DNA of 20,048 nucleotides from MGR-bin208 sp043779285 (GTDB lineage Bacteria; Bacteroidota; Bacteroidia; Chitinophagales; Chitinophagaceae). The DNA is taken from assembly GCA_043779285.1 (NCBI GenBank), contig JAYWEL010000193.1, positions 1 to 20,048 of the forward strand, read 5' to 3'. Position numbers and translations under genes: made by a program. The first letter of the stretch is position 1, and every line of letters starts with the position of its first letter. The notes under the pieces were generated by a model. The model was not told the origin of the DNA. It saw only the letters and a program-made list of their open reading frames with translations, and did no database searches. Below, piece after piece: positions 7,618-14,786 of this stretch.

Positions 7618-8160
7618 TTATTTGGTTTTTGCAAAAACAGAAAGTCTGACATTTAATTCGTCTGAAAGAGAAATACTTTTTCCGCCTACTTTATAATCCC
7701 TTCGGTTAATTGTAAACTCAGCTTCAAATAAAACTCCACCATCTTTTTCAATAGCCTTAAACGGAAATTTAACAACTTTTGTCACTCCGCGGATAGTAAG
7801 TTTTCCAAAAACATATAACCAATCATCGGTATTCGTTTTATTTATCTTAGTAGAAACAAAATTGATTACAGGGTATTTTTCAACAAAAAGATATTCTTCT
7901 TTTTTGACATGATTATCGCGTGCATTTATATCAGTATTAATAGAACCGGCATCTACACTTACATTAAACGAAGATGATGAAAGACTATTCCGGTCAAAAG
8001 TAATATCTCCTTTCAAGCCAGTTAAAATCCCGTCTGTATTGATGCCAAAATTTTTAATGACAATTTTAACTTTAGAACCTTCATCGACTGGGGAATACAT
8101 TTGGGCTTGAATAGTTGAAAATCCTAAAAGGAATAATAATAAAATTGTCAGGTGCTTCAT
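7618..8160 (-). CDS. YceI-family periplasmic protein
   Basis: 180 residues with a clear signal peptide (MKHLTILLLFLLGFSTIQAQ, cleavage after AQA/Q region near residue 19-20). The mature part matches the YceI lipocalin-like barrel: VDEGSKVKIVIKNFGINTDG, LKGDITFD, SINTDINARDNHVKKEEYLFVEKYPVINFVS and the closing INRRDYKVGGKS.SLSDEL. Family members bind long isoprenoid chains in the periplasm, as seen for the polyisoprenoid-binding structures; the ligand here is not shown. It is the first gene of a minus-strand run toward lysE and is preceded by 149 bp that separate it from the DoxX gene, probably containing its promoter. Confidence 0.9.
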   Translation of the reverse strand: MKHLTILLLFLLGFSTIQAQMYSPVDEGSKVKIVIKNFGINTDGILTGLKGDITFDRNSLSSSSFNVSVDAGSINTDINARDNHVKKEEYLFVEKYPVINFVSTKINKTNTDDWLYVFGKLTIRGVTKVVKFPFKAIEKDGGVLFEAEFTINRRDYKVGGKSISLSDELNVRLSVFAKTK

Positions 8161-8309
8161 AGTAAAACAAAATATGTTAAATCAATAAATAATCGAAAAT
8201 GCCGAACTAAATGTCAATTTTTAACCGTACTGATATACAAACGAATTAAATATAGAAACGGTTGCTTCAACATGTATGCATTAGAAATTCTATTACTTTA
8301 TTGTACTTG

Positions 8310-8705
8310 CTAAATAAAATATTTCCCAATAATCGGAATCGTATTTCTTTTTTCAACTACCAGATAAACAGAACAAGTAAATACAATGACTGCATATAAA
8401 AATAAAAGTCCCCCGTCCTGGTGAATTTCAATACCCAAAATGCTGAAATGTGAAAAAATAGCACCAGTCATTACTCCTCCAGCTATAAGTGCACCTAATC
8501 CGGTATATGCCGGTATTAATATTAAAACAGCAGCCATGAGCTCAACGATACCACTGGCATACCTTCCCCATGGCTCAATACCCAATTTCGAAAAAATGTA
8601 AACAGATTCTTCTACCCCTGAAAATTTAAAATACAAGGTTTGCAGTAAAATGAAAGCTGCCAATAAACGTGCTGTCCAACTGATGATAAGTTTGAAGTTA
8701 GTCAT
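8310..8705 (-). CDS. DoxX-family membrane protein
   Basis: 131 residues with four hydrophobic segments, matching the DoxX fold: LLAAFILLQTLYFKFSGVEE at the first helix, a RYASGIVELMAAVLILIP second helix, LGALIAGGVMTGAIFSHF third, and LFLYAVIVFTCSVYLVV fourth. DoxX-like proteins are inner-membrane proteins reported to interact with oxidative-stress enzymes and thiosulfate:quinone oxidoreductases, but the activity of this short stand-alone type is not defined. Separated by 149 bp from the yceI-like gene and by 76 bp or more from the second ATP-grasp gene, all in the same direction, so it could be independent or part of a longer transcript. Confidence 0.85.
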   Translation of the reverse strand: MTNFKLIISWTARLLAAFILLQTLYFKFSGVEESVYIFSKLGIEPWGRYASGIVELMAAVLILIPAYTGLGALIAGGVMTGAIFSHFSILGIEIHQDGGLLFLYAVIVFTCSVYLVVEKRNTIPIIGKYFI

Positions 8706-8781
8706 GATGAAATTATTTATATAAAATTACCAAAATTCTATTCATGACTTGAAGATATGCTGTTACGTATTGATTTAGTTT

Positions 8782-9819
8782 TTAATCAAATTGTTTTAAC
8801 AATGTGAAATGTTTACGGGCTTGTTTTAAAAAATGATATCCTTTCGAAAAAGACCAATAAGGTGTTCCGTTTTCGTTGTTATACTTACTGATGGCAAATA
8901 ATACTTTCCAATGTTTTAATATTTCGGCATAAGCCTTTCCCAAACTGATGCCGGCATCATAAATATGATTGGGTTCAGCACCACAACCATTGAATTCAAT
9001 AATAGAATAATTTTTGCCTTGTTTAAGTTCTTCAATACTTCGACACTTTAAATCATATCGTCCGTAATAAAATTTCTCCGTGTAATGACTTAATTCATCA
9101 AACCGCTTCAACAACTGTTCATCCACTTCATTTATTAAATTAATAAACCGAGCTCCCCGATTGTGATTTCCTGCATACGAAAGAATGAATGAATAGCCGG
9201 CGTCCAGAATTCGTTCCATTCGATGCGCATGCCTTTCCATCATTTCCTGCATTCTTAATTTTGCCCTGGGATGATTTAAAATCAATTGGTATAAAGTATT
9301 TTCTCCATCCCCTGTTACCTCTAATAATTCTTTTTGTATAAACCCGCTGATTGTTCCTTTCTTTTCATTTGGCAATCGATAATAAAATACACTCAACTCA
9401 ATCGGGAATTCAATCATATGTTGTATGATATATTCTACCGGAATCCGTTCGTGGTATTTTTGTAATTGTTCCTCATCTTCAATTTTTCGAAAAAGAATTC
9501 CCTGCATTCCCACGTCTGGCTTTACCACAAATGGATAAGTAAATCCATGCACTATAATTTTTTTCTTTACTTCTTCAAATGAAAGACTGTGCAGTATATA
9601 AATTGTTTTAGGATATGAATCCGGTGGAAGCTGATCATACATTTCTTTTTTACTCTCTCCTTCAAATCCTCCAAAAGTTATGGTGGGGTTTGACGAACTG
9701 AAAAACCAAAAGGATCTTGCCTTTATACAATACCAAAACCAAATAAATGAAATCGGAAAGTATATTACCTCAAAAGGCCATTGCTCCCATTTAGAAATAG
9801 TATGGATAAATTTTTTCAT
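8782..9819 (-). CDS. Membrane-associated ATP-grasp enzyme, substrate unknown (paralogue B)
   Basis: 345 residues from the ATG at 9819 (MKKFIHTISKWEQ). This start aligns with paralogue A; the frame is open upstream to an ATG at about 9873, which would add 18 residues. A hydrophobic segment (about residues 15-36) is followed by FFSSSNP....GGFEGESKKEMY and the same ATP-grasp landmarks as paralogue A: VVKPDVGMQG, VFYYRLPNE, VTGDGENTLYQLI, AGNHNRGARFINL, RYDLKC and SIIEFNGCGAEPNHIYD. Blocks are conserved in the same order and spacing, so A and B are clear paralogues, but they diverge enough that a recent local duplication is unlikely. The gene lies divergent from the HdrB-like gene. The substrate is unknown; an amino-acid or peptide ligase is only a possibility. 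Confidence 0.8.
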   Translation of the reverse strand: MKKFIHTISKWEQWPFEVIYFPISFIWFWYCIKARSFWFFSSSNPTITFGGFEGESKKEMYDQLPPDSYPKTIYILHSLSFEEVKKKIIVHGFTYPFVVKPDVGMQGILFRKIEDEEQLQKYHERIPVEYIIQHMIEFPIELSVFYYRLPNEKKGTISGFIQKELLEVTGDGENTLYQLILNHPRAKLRMQEMMERHAHRMERILDAGYSFILSYAGNHNRGARFINLINEVDEQLLKRFDELSHYTEKFYYGRYDLKCRSIEELKQGKNYSIIEFNGCGAEPNHIYDAGISLGKAYAEILKHWKVLFAISKYNNENGTPYWSFSKGYHFLKQARKHFTLLKQFD

Positions 9820-9936
9820 GTATACAAACAAGTTCGCAAAAATAAACCACTCTCCATAAAAATTCATTTTCATTTGAATTCACAAATGCACTGAGTTGAA
9901 TGATTTACAAAAATTTTCTTAATGATTTAGATTCTT

Positions 9937-9944
9937 TAGTTTTG
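9937..9944 (+). promoter_or_regulatory. Possible -7 promoter box (TAGTTTTG) for the HdrB-like gene
   Basis: TAGTTTTG fits TAnnTTTG and lies 17 bases before the ATG at 9962. If used, the HdrB-like gene is transcribed independently of its presumed partner 6.4 kb upstream. No matching -33 element was recognised. Confidence 0.35.
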
Positions 9945-9961
9945 AATCAAATTTAACATGC

Positions 9962-10744
9962 ATGAATGTTCCAACCGTTGCATCGCTTTTTGCAGAGGAG
10001 AAAACGCCTGAAATTCTTTTTTGGGTAGGATGTGCCGGTAGTTTCGATCAAAGGGCACAAAAAATTACCCGAGCCTTTGCAACAATCCTAAATAAGTTGG
10101 AAATTAATTATGCTATTCTGGGCAAGGAGGAAATGTGCACCGGAGATCCTGTACGAAGAGCTGGTAATGAATTCATGTTTCAGATGATGGCCTATCAGAA
10201 TATTCAGATTTTGAATAATTATGCAATAAAAAAAATTGTAACAACCTGTCCACATTGCTTCAATACACTGAAAAATGAATACCCGGAATTGGGAGGGGAT
10301 TATGAAGTGATACATCACAGCAGTTATTTACAGATGCTGATTGATGAAGGAAAAATAAAAATGAAAGAAGACGGTAGTTTTAAAGGAAAAAAAATAACGT
10401 ACCACGATAGTTGTTACCTGGGCCGGTCTAATAATATATATGAAGCTCCCCGTAAAGTACTGGAAGCTTTAGACGTCGAATTGGTTGAAATGAAACGGTG
10501 CAAAACGAATGGCCTTTGTTGTGGAGCCGGAGGTGCACAAATGTTTAAAGAAGAAGAAAACGGTATTACAAGGATAAATATTGAAAGATCACACGAAGCC
10601 ATAGCAACTGGTGCATCCATCATAGCATCGGCCTGTCCTTTTTGTAATACCATGATGACCGATGGAGTAAAAAGTGAAGAAAAGGAAGATTCTGTACAGG
10701 TATTGGACATTGCTGAAATGATTGCCGAAAGTTTGGCTGACTAA
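9962..10744 (+). CDS. HdrB-like CCG-domain Fe-S oxidoreductase subunit
   Basis: 260 residues with two cysteine-rich (CCG) domains. The first has C24, a single C59 in CTGDPVRRAGNE instead of the usual CC pair, and C96/C99 (CPHC). The second is complete: C151 (HDSCYLGR), C196-C197 (LCCGAGGAQMF) and C235/C238 (CPFC). In heterodisulfide reductase such motifs hold noncubane [4Fe-4S] clusters; the CTGD variant is usual in this Bacteroidota branch. No membrane segment, so it is a peripheral cytoplasmic subunit. Its expected partner is the membrane Fe-S protein at 2213, now separated by an oppositely oriented gene block. The conserved small protein at 10819 follows by 74 bp. Confidence 0.9.
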   Translation: MNVPTVASLFAEEKTPEILFWVGCAGSFDQRAQKITRAFATILNKLEINYAILGKEEMCTGDPVRRAGNEFMFQMMAYQNIQILNNYAIKKIVTTCPHCFNTLKNEYPELGGDYEVIHHSSYLQMLIDEGKIKMKEDGSFKGKKITYHDSCYLGRSNNIYEAPRKVLEALDVELVEMKRCKTNGLCCGAGGAQMFKEEENGITRINIERSHEAIATGASIIASACPFCNTMMTDGVKSEEKEDSVQVLDIAEMIAESLAD

Positions 10745-10806
10745 TTTATTATCGTCATATTATTGTTTTTCAACCCATCTATAAATGCACTTTCGCAGAT
10801 GCTTTG

Positions 10807-10814
10807 TATTTTTG
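10807..10814 (+). promoter_or_regulatory. Possible -7 promoter box (TATTTTTG, followed by CAC)
   Basis: TATTTTTGCAC matches the TAnnTTTG box with the GCAC extension also seen before miaB at 11435. It ends only five bases before the ATG at 10819, so transcription from it would give a leaderless or near-leaderless mRNA. No -33 TTTG was found at the right distance, and the gene may simply be cotranscribed with the HdrB-like gene. Confidence 0.35.
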
Positions 10815-10818
10815 CACA

Positions 10819-11337
10819 ATGAATTTGAATTACAAAGAACTATTAGATGAAAGTTTTGCTGACAATTCCCGTGTGTGGATATATCAAAGCAGCCGATTGT
10901 TTTTAATGGGTGAAGCTTTTGAAATAGAAGACTCCATTAAGTCCTTCACAGCTTCCTGGCTAAATCATGGAGCACCTGTAAAAGCAGCCGGTTATTTATT
11001 TTTTGGTCAGTTTATCATTTTGATGGCCGATGAATCTTCAACTAATGTGGGTGGTTGCAGTACCGATAGTTCAGTTAGGTTTATAAAAGATCTTGAGACC
11101 AGGTACAACGTACATTTATTCGACCGGATGAGTCTGGCTTTTGTTGTAAAAGAAAAAGTTCAGGTTCTTCCACTTTCGCAACTACAATATGCAGCAGAAA
11201 ACCAATTCATAACTCCCGATACATTATACTTCAACAATTTGGTGCTTACAAAAAAAGAACTGGAAGACAATTGGATCATTCCTGTCAGCAATAGCTGGTT
11301 GTCTAAAAAAGTTTCATTTTCAAATTCAATTAGTTAA
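10819..11337 (+). CDS. Conserved small Bacteroidota protein (commonly mislabelled ABC transporter ATPase)
   Basis: 172 residues starting at ATG 10819; an in-frame TTG at 10804 falls inside a promoter-like box and is not preferred. The core has DNSRVWIYQSSRLF near residue 15, a TASWLNHGAPVKAAGYLFFGQFIILMADE block, then GGCSTDSSVRFIKDLETRYNVHLFDRM, a pattern I recognise from a conserved Bacteroidota family. It is often named ABC transporter ATPase in databases, yet no Walker A, Walker B or signature motif is present, so that name is not supported. Conserved Cys and the linkage to the HdrB-like gene suggest an accessory role to that complex, which is inference. No signal peptide or membrane segment. 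Confidence 0.75.
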   Translation: MNLNYKELLDESFADNSRVWIYQSSRLFLMGEAFEIEDSIKSFTASWLNHGAPVKAAGYLFFGQFIILMADESSTNVGGCSTDSSVRFIKDLETRYNVHLFDRMSLAFVVKEKVQVLPLSQLQYAAENQFITPDTLYFNNLVLTKKELEDNWIIPVSNSWLSKKVSFSNSIS

Positions 11338-11434
11338 GAAAATCGAATTTCTTTCATTTCTTTAGTTTAAGACTGAAAATTGATAAATAGACTTGAAATT
11401 TGTGTCATTATGTCATAAGTCTTGTGATTTTATT

Positions 11435-11442
11435 TATCTTTG
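11435..11442 (+). promoter_or_regulatory. Likely -7 promoter box (TATCTTTG, followed by CAC) for miaB
   Basis: TATCTTTGCAC conforms to TAnnTTTG with the same GCAC extension as at 10807. It lies 44 bases upstream of the miaB ATG at 11486, a normal leader length. It sits in a 148-bp gap after the previous gene, supporting a separate transcription unit starting at miaB. A canonical -33 TTTG at 19-21 bp was not found. Confidence 0.45.
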
Positions 11443-11485
11443 CACACCTTGAAAAAGGCTTATTTTTCTTTTAAAACTGAATTTG

Positions 11486-12946
11486 ATGTCGGAGTTAATG
11501 ATTACAAAATTGCATGAAGAGGAAAGGCAAGGTGAGGCATTTGCTGCTTTTGAACATGACCCTAATATCTATAGCAAGAAATTTTATATAGAAAGTTATG
11601 GTTGCTCGATGAATTTTGCCGACAGTGAAATTGTAGCATCCATTCTGCAAGCCGAAGGTTTTGGGGCCACCCGCAATCTGGAAGAAGCAGACCTGATATT
11701 TGTTAACACCTGTTCGATTCGTGAAAAAGCGGAATTGACTGTCCGGAAACGTTTAACGGAATTCCGTAAACTGAAAAAACAAAAACCAGGCATGCTGGTT
11801 GGGGTTTTGGGCTGTATGGCGGAACGGTTGAAATCGAAATTCATGGAAGAGGAAAAACTGGTTGACCTTGTGGTTGGACCGGATGCCTACCGTTCACTAC
11901 CTGCCTTAGTTACCGAAGCCGAATCGGGACATAAAGCCATCAATGTTTTACTAAGTCGTGATGAAACATATGCCGACATTTCTCCGGTAAGATTAAATAG
12001 CAATGGGGTAAATGCTTTTGTAAGTATTATGCGTGGGTGCAATAATATGTGTTCATTTTGTGTGGTTCCATTTACCAGGGGTAGAGAAAGAAGCCGTGAT
12101 GCCAGAAGTATTGTGAATGAGTGTAGAGAACTTTTTGAAAATGGTTATCGGGAAGTTTGTCTGTTAGGTCAGAACGTAGACAGTTATTACCAGGCAGCGC
12201 AGTCATCTGAAAACAATAATGATTCTAATCTTCAGGATTATGAAGACGAAGTAACATTTGCAAAGCTACTTGTAATGGTGGCAAAAATATCTCCATTACT
12301 GCGAGTCCGATTTTCTACTTCACATCCGAAAGATATTACTGATGAAGTGTTATATGCCATTGCAAACCATGAAAATATTTGTAATTACATTCATTTGCCA
12401 GTACAAAGTGGTTCTACTAGAATCTTACAATTGATGAACCGTACCTATACAAGGGAATGGTATATGGCCAAGATAGACCGGATAAAAGAAATTATTCCAG
12501 GTTGTGGAATTACTTCCGATTTTATTTGTGGTTTCTGTACAGAAACAGAAGAAGACCATCAAGAGACTTTAAGTATTATGGAATACAGCAATTACGATTT
12601 CAGTTATATGTTTTACTACAGCGAAAGGCCCGGAACTCTTGCGGAAAGAAGGTATGAAGATGATATATCCTTGGAAGTAAAAAAAAGAAGACTGGCCGAA
12701 GTAATTGCTCTTCAATCCAAAATTTCACAGGAAAGTAATCGGAAGGACATTGGCAAAATTGTACAGGTTCTAATTGAAGGGGATAGTAAAAAAAGTAAAA
12801 ACGATTGGATGGGAAGAAGTTCGGAAAGTAAAGTAGTCGTTTTTCCAAAAAACAAAAACGAATTGAAAAAAGCGGACTATGTGAATGTAAAAATTACCAG
12901 TTATACCCAAGGAACATTATTGGGAGAAATTGTAATTGATAATTAA
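11486..12946 (+). CDS. miaB: tRNA-2-methylthio-N6-dimethylallyladenosine synthase MiaB
   Basis: 486 residues from ATG 11486 (a TTG just upstream is rejected). The methylthiotransferase domain has its three cluster cysteines, C40 (ESYGCSMNFADSE), C76 (NTCSIREKAE) and C110 (LGCMAERLK). The radical-SAM motif C185-x3-C189-x2-C192 lies in MRGCNNMCSFCVVPFTRGRERSR, and a C-terminal TRAM domain occupies about residues 420-486. The enzyme uses two [4Fe-4S] clusters and S-adenosylmethionine to add a methylthio group to i6A37 in tRNAs that read U-starting codons. Full-length and typical for MiaB rather than MtaB or RimO, given the SMNFADSE and FTRGRERSR segments. An insertion of about 25 Ser/Asn/Asp-rich residues (YYQAAQSSENNNDSNLQDYE) after GQNVDS is common in Bacteroidota members. 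Confidence 0.95.
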   Translation: MSELMITKLHEEERQGEAFAAFEHDPNIYSKKFYIESYGCSMNFADSEIVASILQAEGFGATRNLEEADLIFVNTCSIREKAELTVRKRLTEFRKLKKQKPGMLVGVLGCMAERLKSKFMEEEKLVDLVVGPDAYRSLPALVTEAESGHKAINVLLSRDETYADISPVRLNSNGVNAFVSIMRGCNNMCSFCVVPFTRGRERSRDARSIVNECRELFENGYREVCLLGQNVDSYYQAAQSSENNNDSNLQDYEDEVTFAKLLVMVAKISPLLRVRFSTSHPKDITDEVLYAIANHENICNYIHLPVQSGSTRILQLMNRTYTREWYMAKIDRIKEIIPGCGITSDFICGFCTETEEDHQETLSIMEYSNYDFSYMFYYSERPGTLAERRYEDDISLEVKKRRLAEVIALQSKISQESNRKDIGKIVQVLIEGDSKKSKNDWMGRSSESKVVVFPKNKNELKKADYVNVKITSYTQGTLLGEIVIDN

Positions 12947-12981
12947 AGAATGATTGGCAGATATAAAACGGAAAATGATTG

Positions 12982-14214
12982 ATGGAAATTCAAAGTATTA
13001 AAAACAGGTTTGAAATAATAGGGAACTCTCCCCTGCTTAATTATTCTTTACAGGTAGCAACTCAAGTATCCAATACCGACCTGACCGTATTGATCATGGG
13101 AGAAAGCGGGGTTGGAAAAGAAGTGTTTTCTCAAATTATACATGCCCTTTCTTCCCGTAAACACAATCCGTTTATTGCGGTTAACTGCGGTGCAATACCT
13201 GAAGGCACTATAGATTCTGAATTATTCGGACACGAAAAAGGATCCTTTACCGGAGCTGTGGATGCCCGCAAAGGATATTTTGAAACCGTTAATGGTGGTA
13301 CCATATTTCTGGATGAAATAGGTGAACTTCCTTTAGGAACACAAGCCCGTTTGCTTCGTGTATTGGAAGCAGGGGAATATTTGCGAGTTGGTTCTTCTAA
13401 AGTGATGAAAACAGATGTACGGGTTATTGCTGCCAGCAACAAAGACCTGTTAGACCTCGTTAATCTGGGGAAATTCAGAGAAGATTTATACTATCGTTTA
13501 AATACGGTTCCTATCCGTGTTCCATCTTTAAAAGACCGCCAAGAGGATATCAATATCCTTTTCAGGAAATTTGCAGTTGACTTTGCAGAAAAGTACAAGA
13601 CCGCACCTGTTCAATTAGATGAAGAAGCAAAAAACATCTTAGTTACTTATCAATGGCCGGGTAATGTAAGAGAATTGAAAAATATTGCTGAACAAATTTC
13701 TGTTCTTGCCAAAGACAAATTGGTTAGTGGGAAAGAATTATTAAAATATTTACCTGCTTATAATAATACCAGATTGCCGATGGTTATACCACATGCAGGT
13801 TCTTCCAGTACTGATTTTTCGAATGAACGGGAGATTTTATACAAACTTTTTTTCGATATGAAAAAAGATGTAACCGAATTAAAGAAAATGTTTCTGGAAG
13901 TTTTACAAAATCCGGAAATGGCATCAAAAGATCATTCTTTTATCAATGAATTAAAAGATTTTAAAAGTAAAGAAATACAACCGCCTACCTATATGCAACC
14001 TGTTGCTCAATCCAATCAGCCGGTTATTCTAAATAATAACATCCATGAACATGTGGAGATAGAAGAAAGTCTGAATATCATGGATAAGGAAAAAGAATTG
14101 ATCATTAAAGCATTAAAAAAACATAAGAATAAAAGAAAAGATGCAGCTTTGGATTTGGGAATCAGTGAAAGAACATTATACCGGAAATTAAAAGAATATG
14201 ATATCAATGAGTAA
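12982..14214 (+). CDS. Sigma-54-dependent transcriptional activator without N-terminal sensor domain
   Basis: 410 residues. The AAA+ domain begins almost at the N-terminus: Walker A GESGVGKE (40-47), the sigma-54 contact loop as GSFTGA (87-92) instead of GAFTGA, Walker B GGTIFLDEIGE (105-115), and WPGNVRELKN (225-234). A linker with a helical DMKKDVTELKKMFLEVLQN segment leads to a Fis-type helix-turn-helix (about 368-408, KKHKNKRKDAALDLGISERTLYRKLKEY). No receiver, GAF or PAS domain precedes the AAA+ module, so control must come through expression, a partner protein or the linker. I start at ATG 12982; the TTG just before it is not preferred. It lies 35 bp after miaB and overlaps lptE, implying one transcription unit. 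Confidence 0.9.
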   Translation: MEIQSIKNRFEIIGNSPLLNYSLQVATQVSNTDLTVLIMGESGVGKEVFSQIIHALSSRKHNPFIAVNCGAIPEGTIDSELFGHEKGSFTGAVDARKGYFETVNGGTIFLDEIGELPLGTQARLLRVLEAGEYLRVGSSKVMKTDVRVIAASNKDLLDLVNLGKFREDLYYRLNTVPIRVPSLKDRQEDINILFRKFAVDFAEKYKTAPVQLDEEAKNILVTYQWPGNVRELKNIAEQISVLAKDKLVSGKELLKYLPAYNNTRLPMVIPHAGSSSTDFSNEREILYKLFFDMKKDVTELKKMFLEVLQNPEMASKDHSFINELKDFKSKEIQPPTYMQPVAQSNQPVILNNNIHEHVEIEESLNIMDKEKELIIKALKKHKNKRKDAALDLGISERTLYRKLKEYDINE

Positions 14215-14767
14215 AAAAAATATTACTATAAATAGTTTTTCCGGCAGGAAACGATTTGTATTGCCCTTTGTTGTTATACTTGCAGCATTTGCAGTTTTTG
14301 CAATTCCATCCATGAGCAGTTGCAATGTCTATAAATTTATTGATGTCTCCATACCGGACAGTATCAAAACAGTTAAAGTAAATTTTCTGGAAAACAGGGC
14401 CAGGTATGTAAACCTTCAACTAAGTCCGAAACTGACTGATAAACTGAGACAAAAAATTGTCAATCAAACCCGCCTGAATCAGACCAATAAAGATGATGCA
14501 CATTATGAAATCAGCGGATATATAAATGAATATTCTGTAACAACTTCGGCTATTTCAAACCAACAAGTAGCTTCTAACCGATTGATTGTTGGTGTACACA
14601 TAGTTTTGTTCGACCGTTTAAGTAATAAGAGAACCGAATTCGATTTAACCCGCAATTTTGATTTTTCAGCAAGTTTATCACTTCAAGCTGCTGAAGCAAG
14701 CTTAACCGATGAGATCATTCGTAATTTGACTGACGAAATCTTTAACCGTATTTTTTCAAATTGGTAG
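14198..14767 (+). CDS. lptE: LPS-assembly lipoprotein LptE (Bacteroidota type)
   Basis: 189 residues. A basic n-region, a long hydrophobic stretch (FVLPFVVILAAFAVFAI) and a lipobox-like MSSC at C42 mark an outer-membrane lipoprotein. The mature part, with DVSIPDSIKTVKVNFLENRARYVN, LSPKLTDKLRQKIVNQTRL, YEISGYINEYSVTTSAIS and a C-terminal FNRIFSNW, is the recognisable Bacteroidota LptE. LptE plugs the LptD barrel and helps deliver lipopolysaccharide to the outer leaflet. The ATG at 14198 overlaps the activator gene by 17 bases; a second in-frame ATG at 14207 overlaps its stop and is equally plausible. Codes in the same run as miaB and the sigma-54 activator. Confidence 0.88.
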   Translation: MISMSKKNITINSFSGRKRFVLPFVVILAAFAVFAIPSMSSCNVYKFIDVSIPDSIKTVKVNFLENRARYVNLQLSPKLTDKLRQKIVNQTRLNQTNKDDAHYEISGYINEYSVTTSAISNQQVASNRLIVGVHIVLFDRLSNKRTEFDLTRNFDFSASLSLQAAEASLTDEIIRNLTDEIFNRIFSNW

Positions 14768-14786
14768 TTTCATTTATTTTGTGTTT

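Noticed and set aside
3543..9873. The block between the two Fe-S genes as a classical genomic island or prophage remnant
   Set aside because: No integrase, transposase, tRNA, flanking direct repeats or obvious base-composition change was seen; rearrangement or stepwise insertion fits better.
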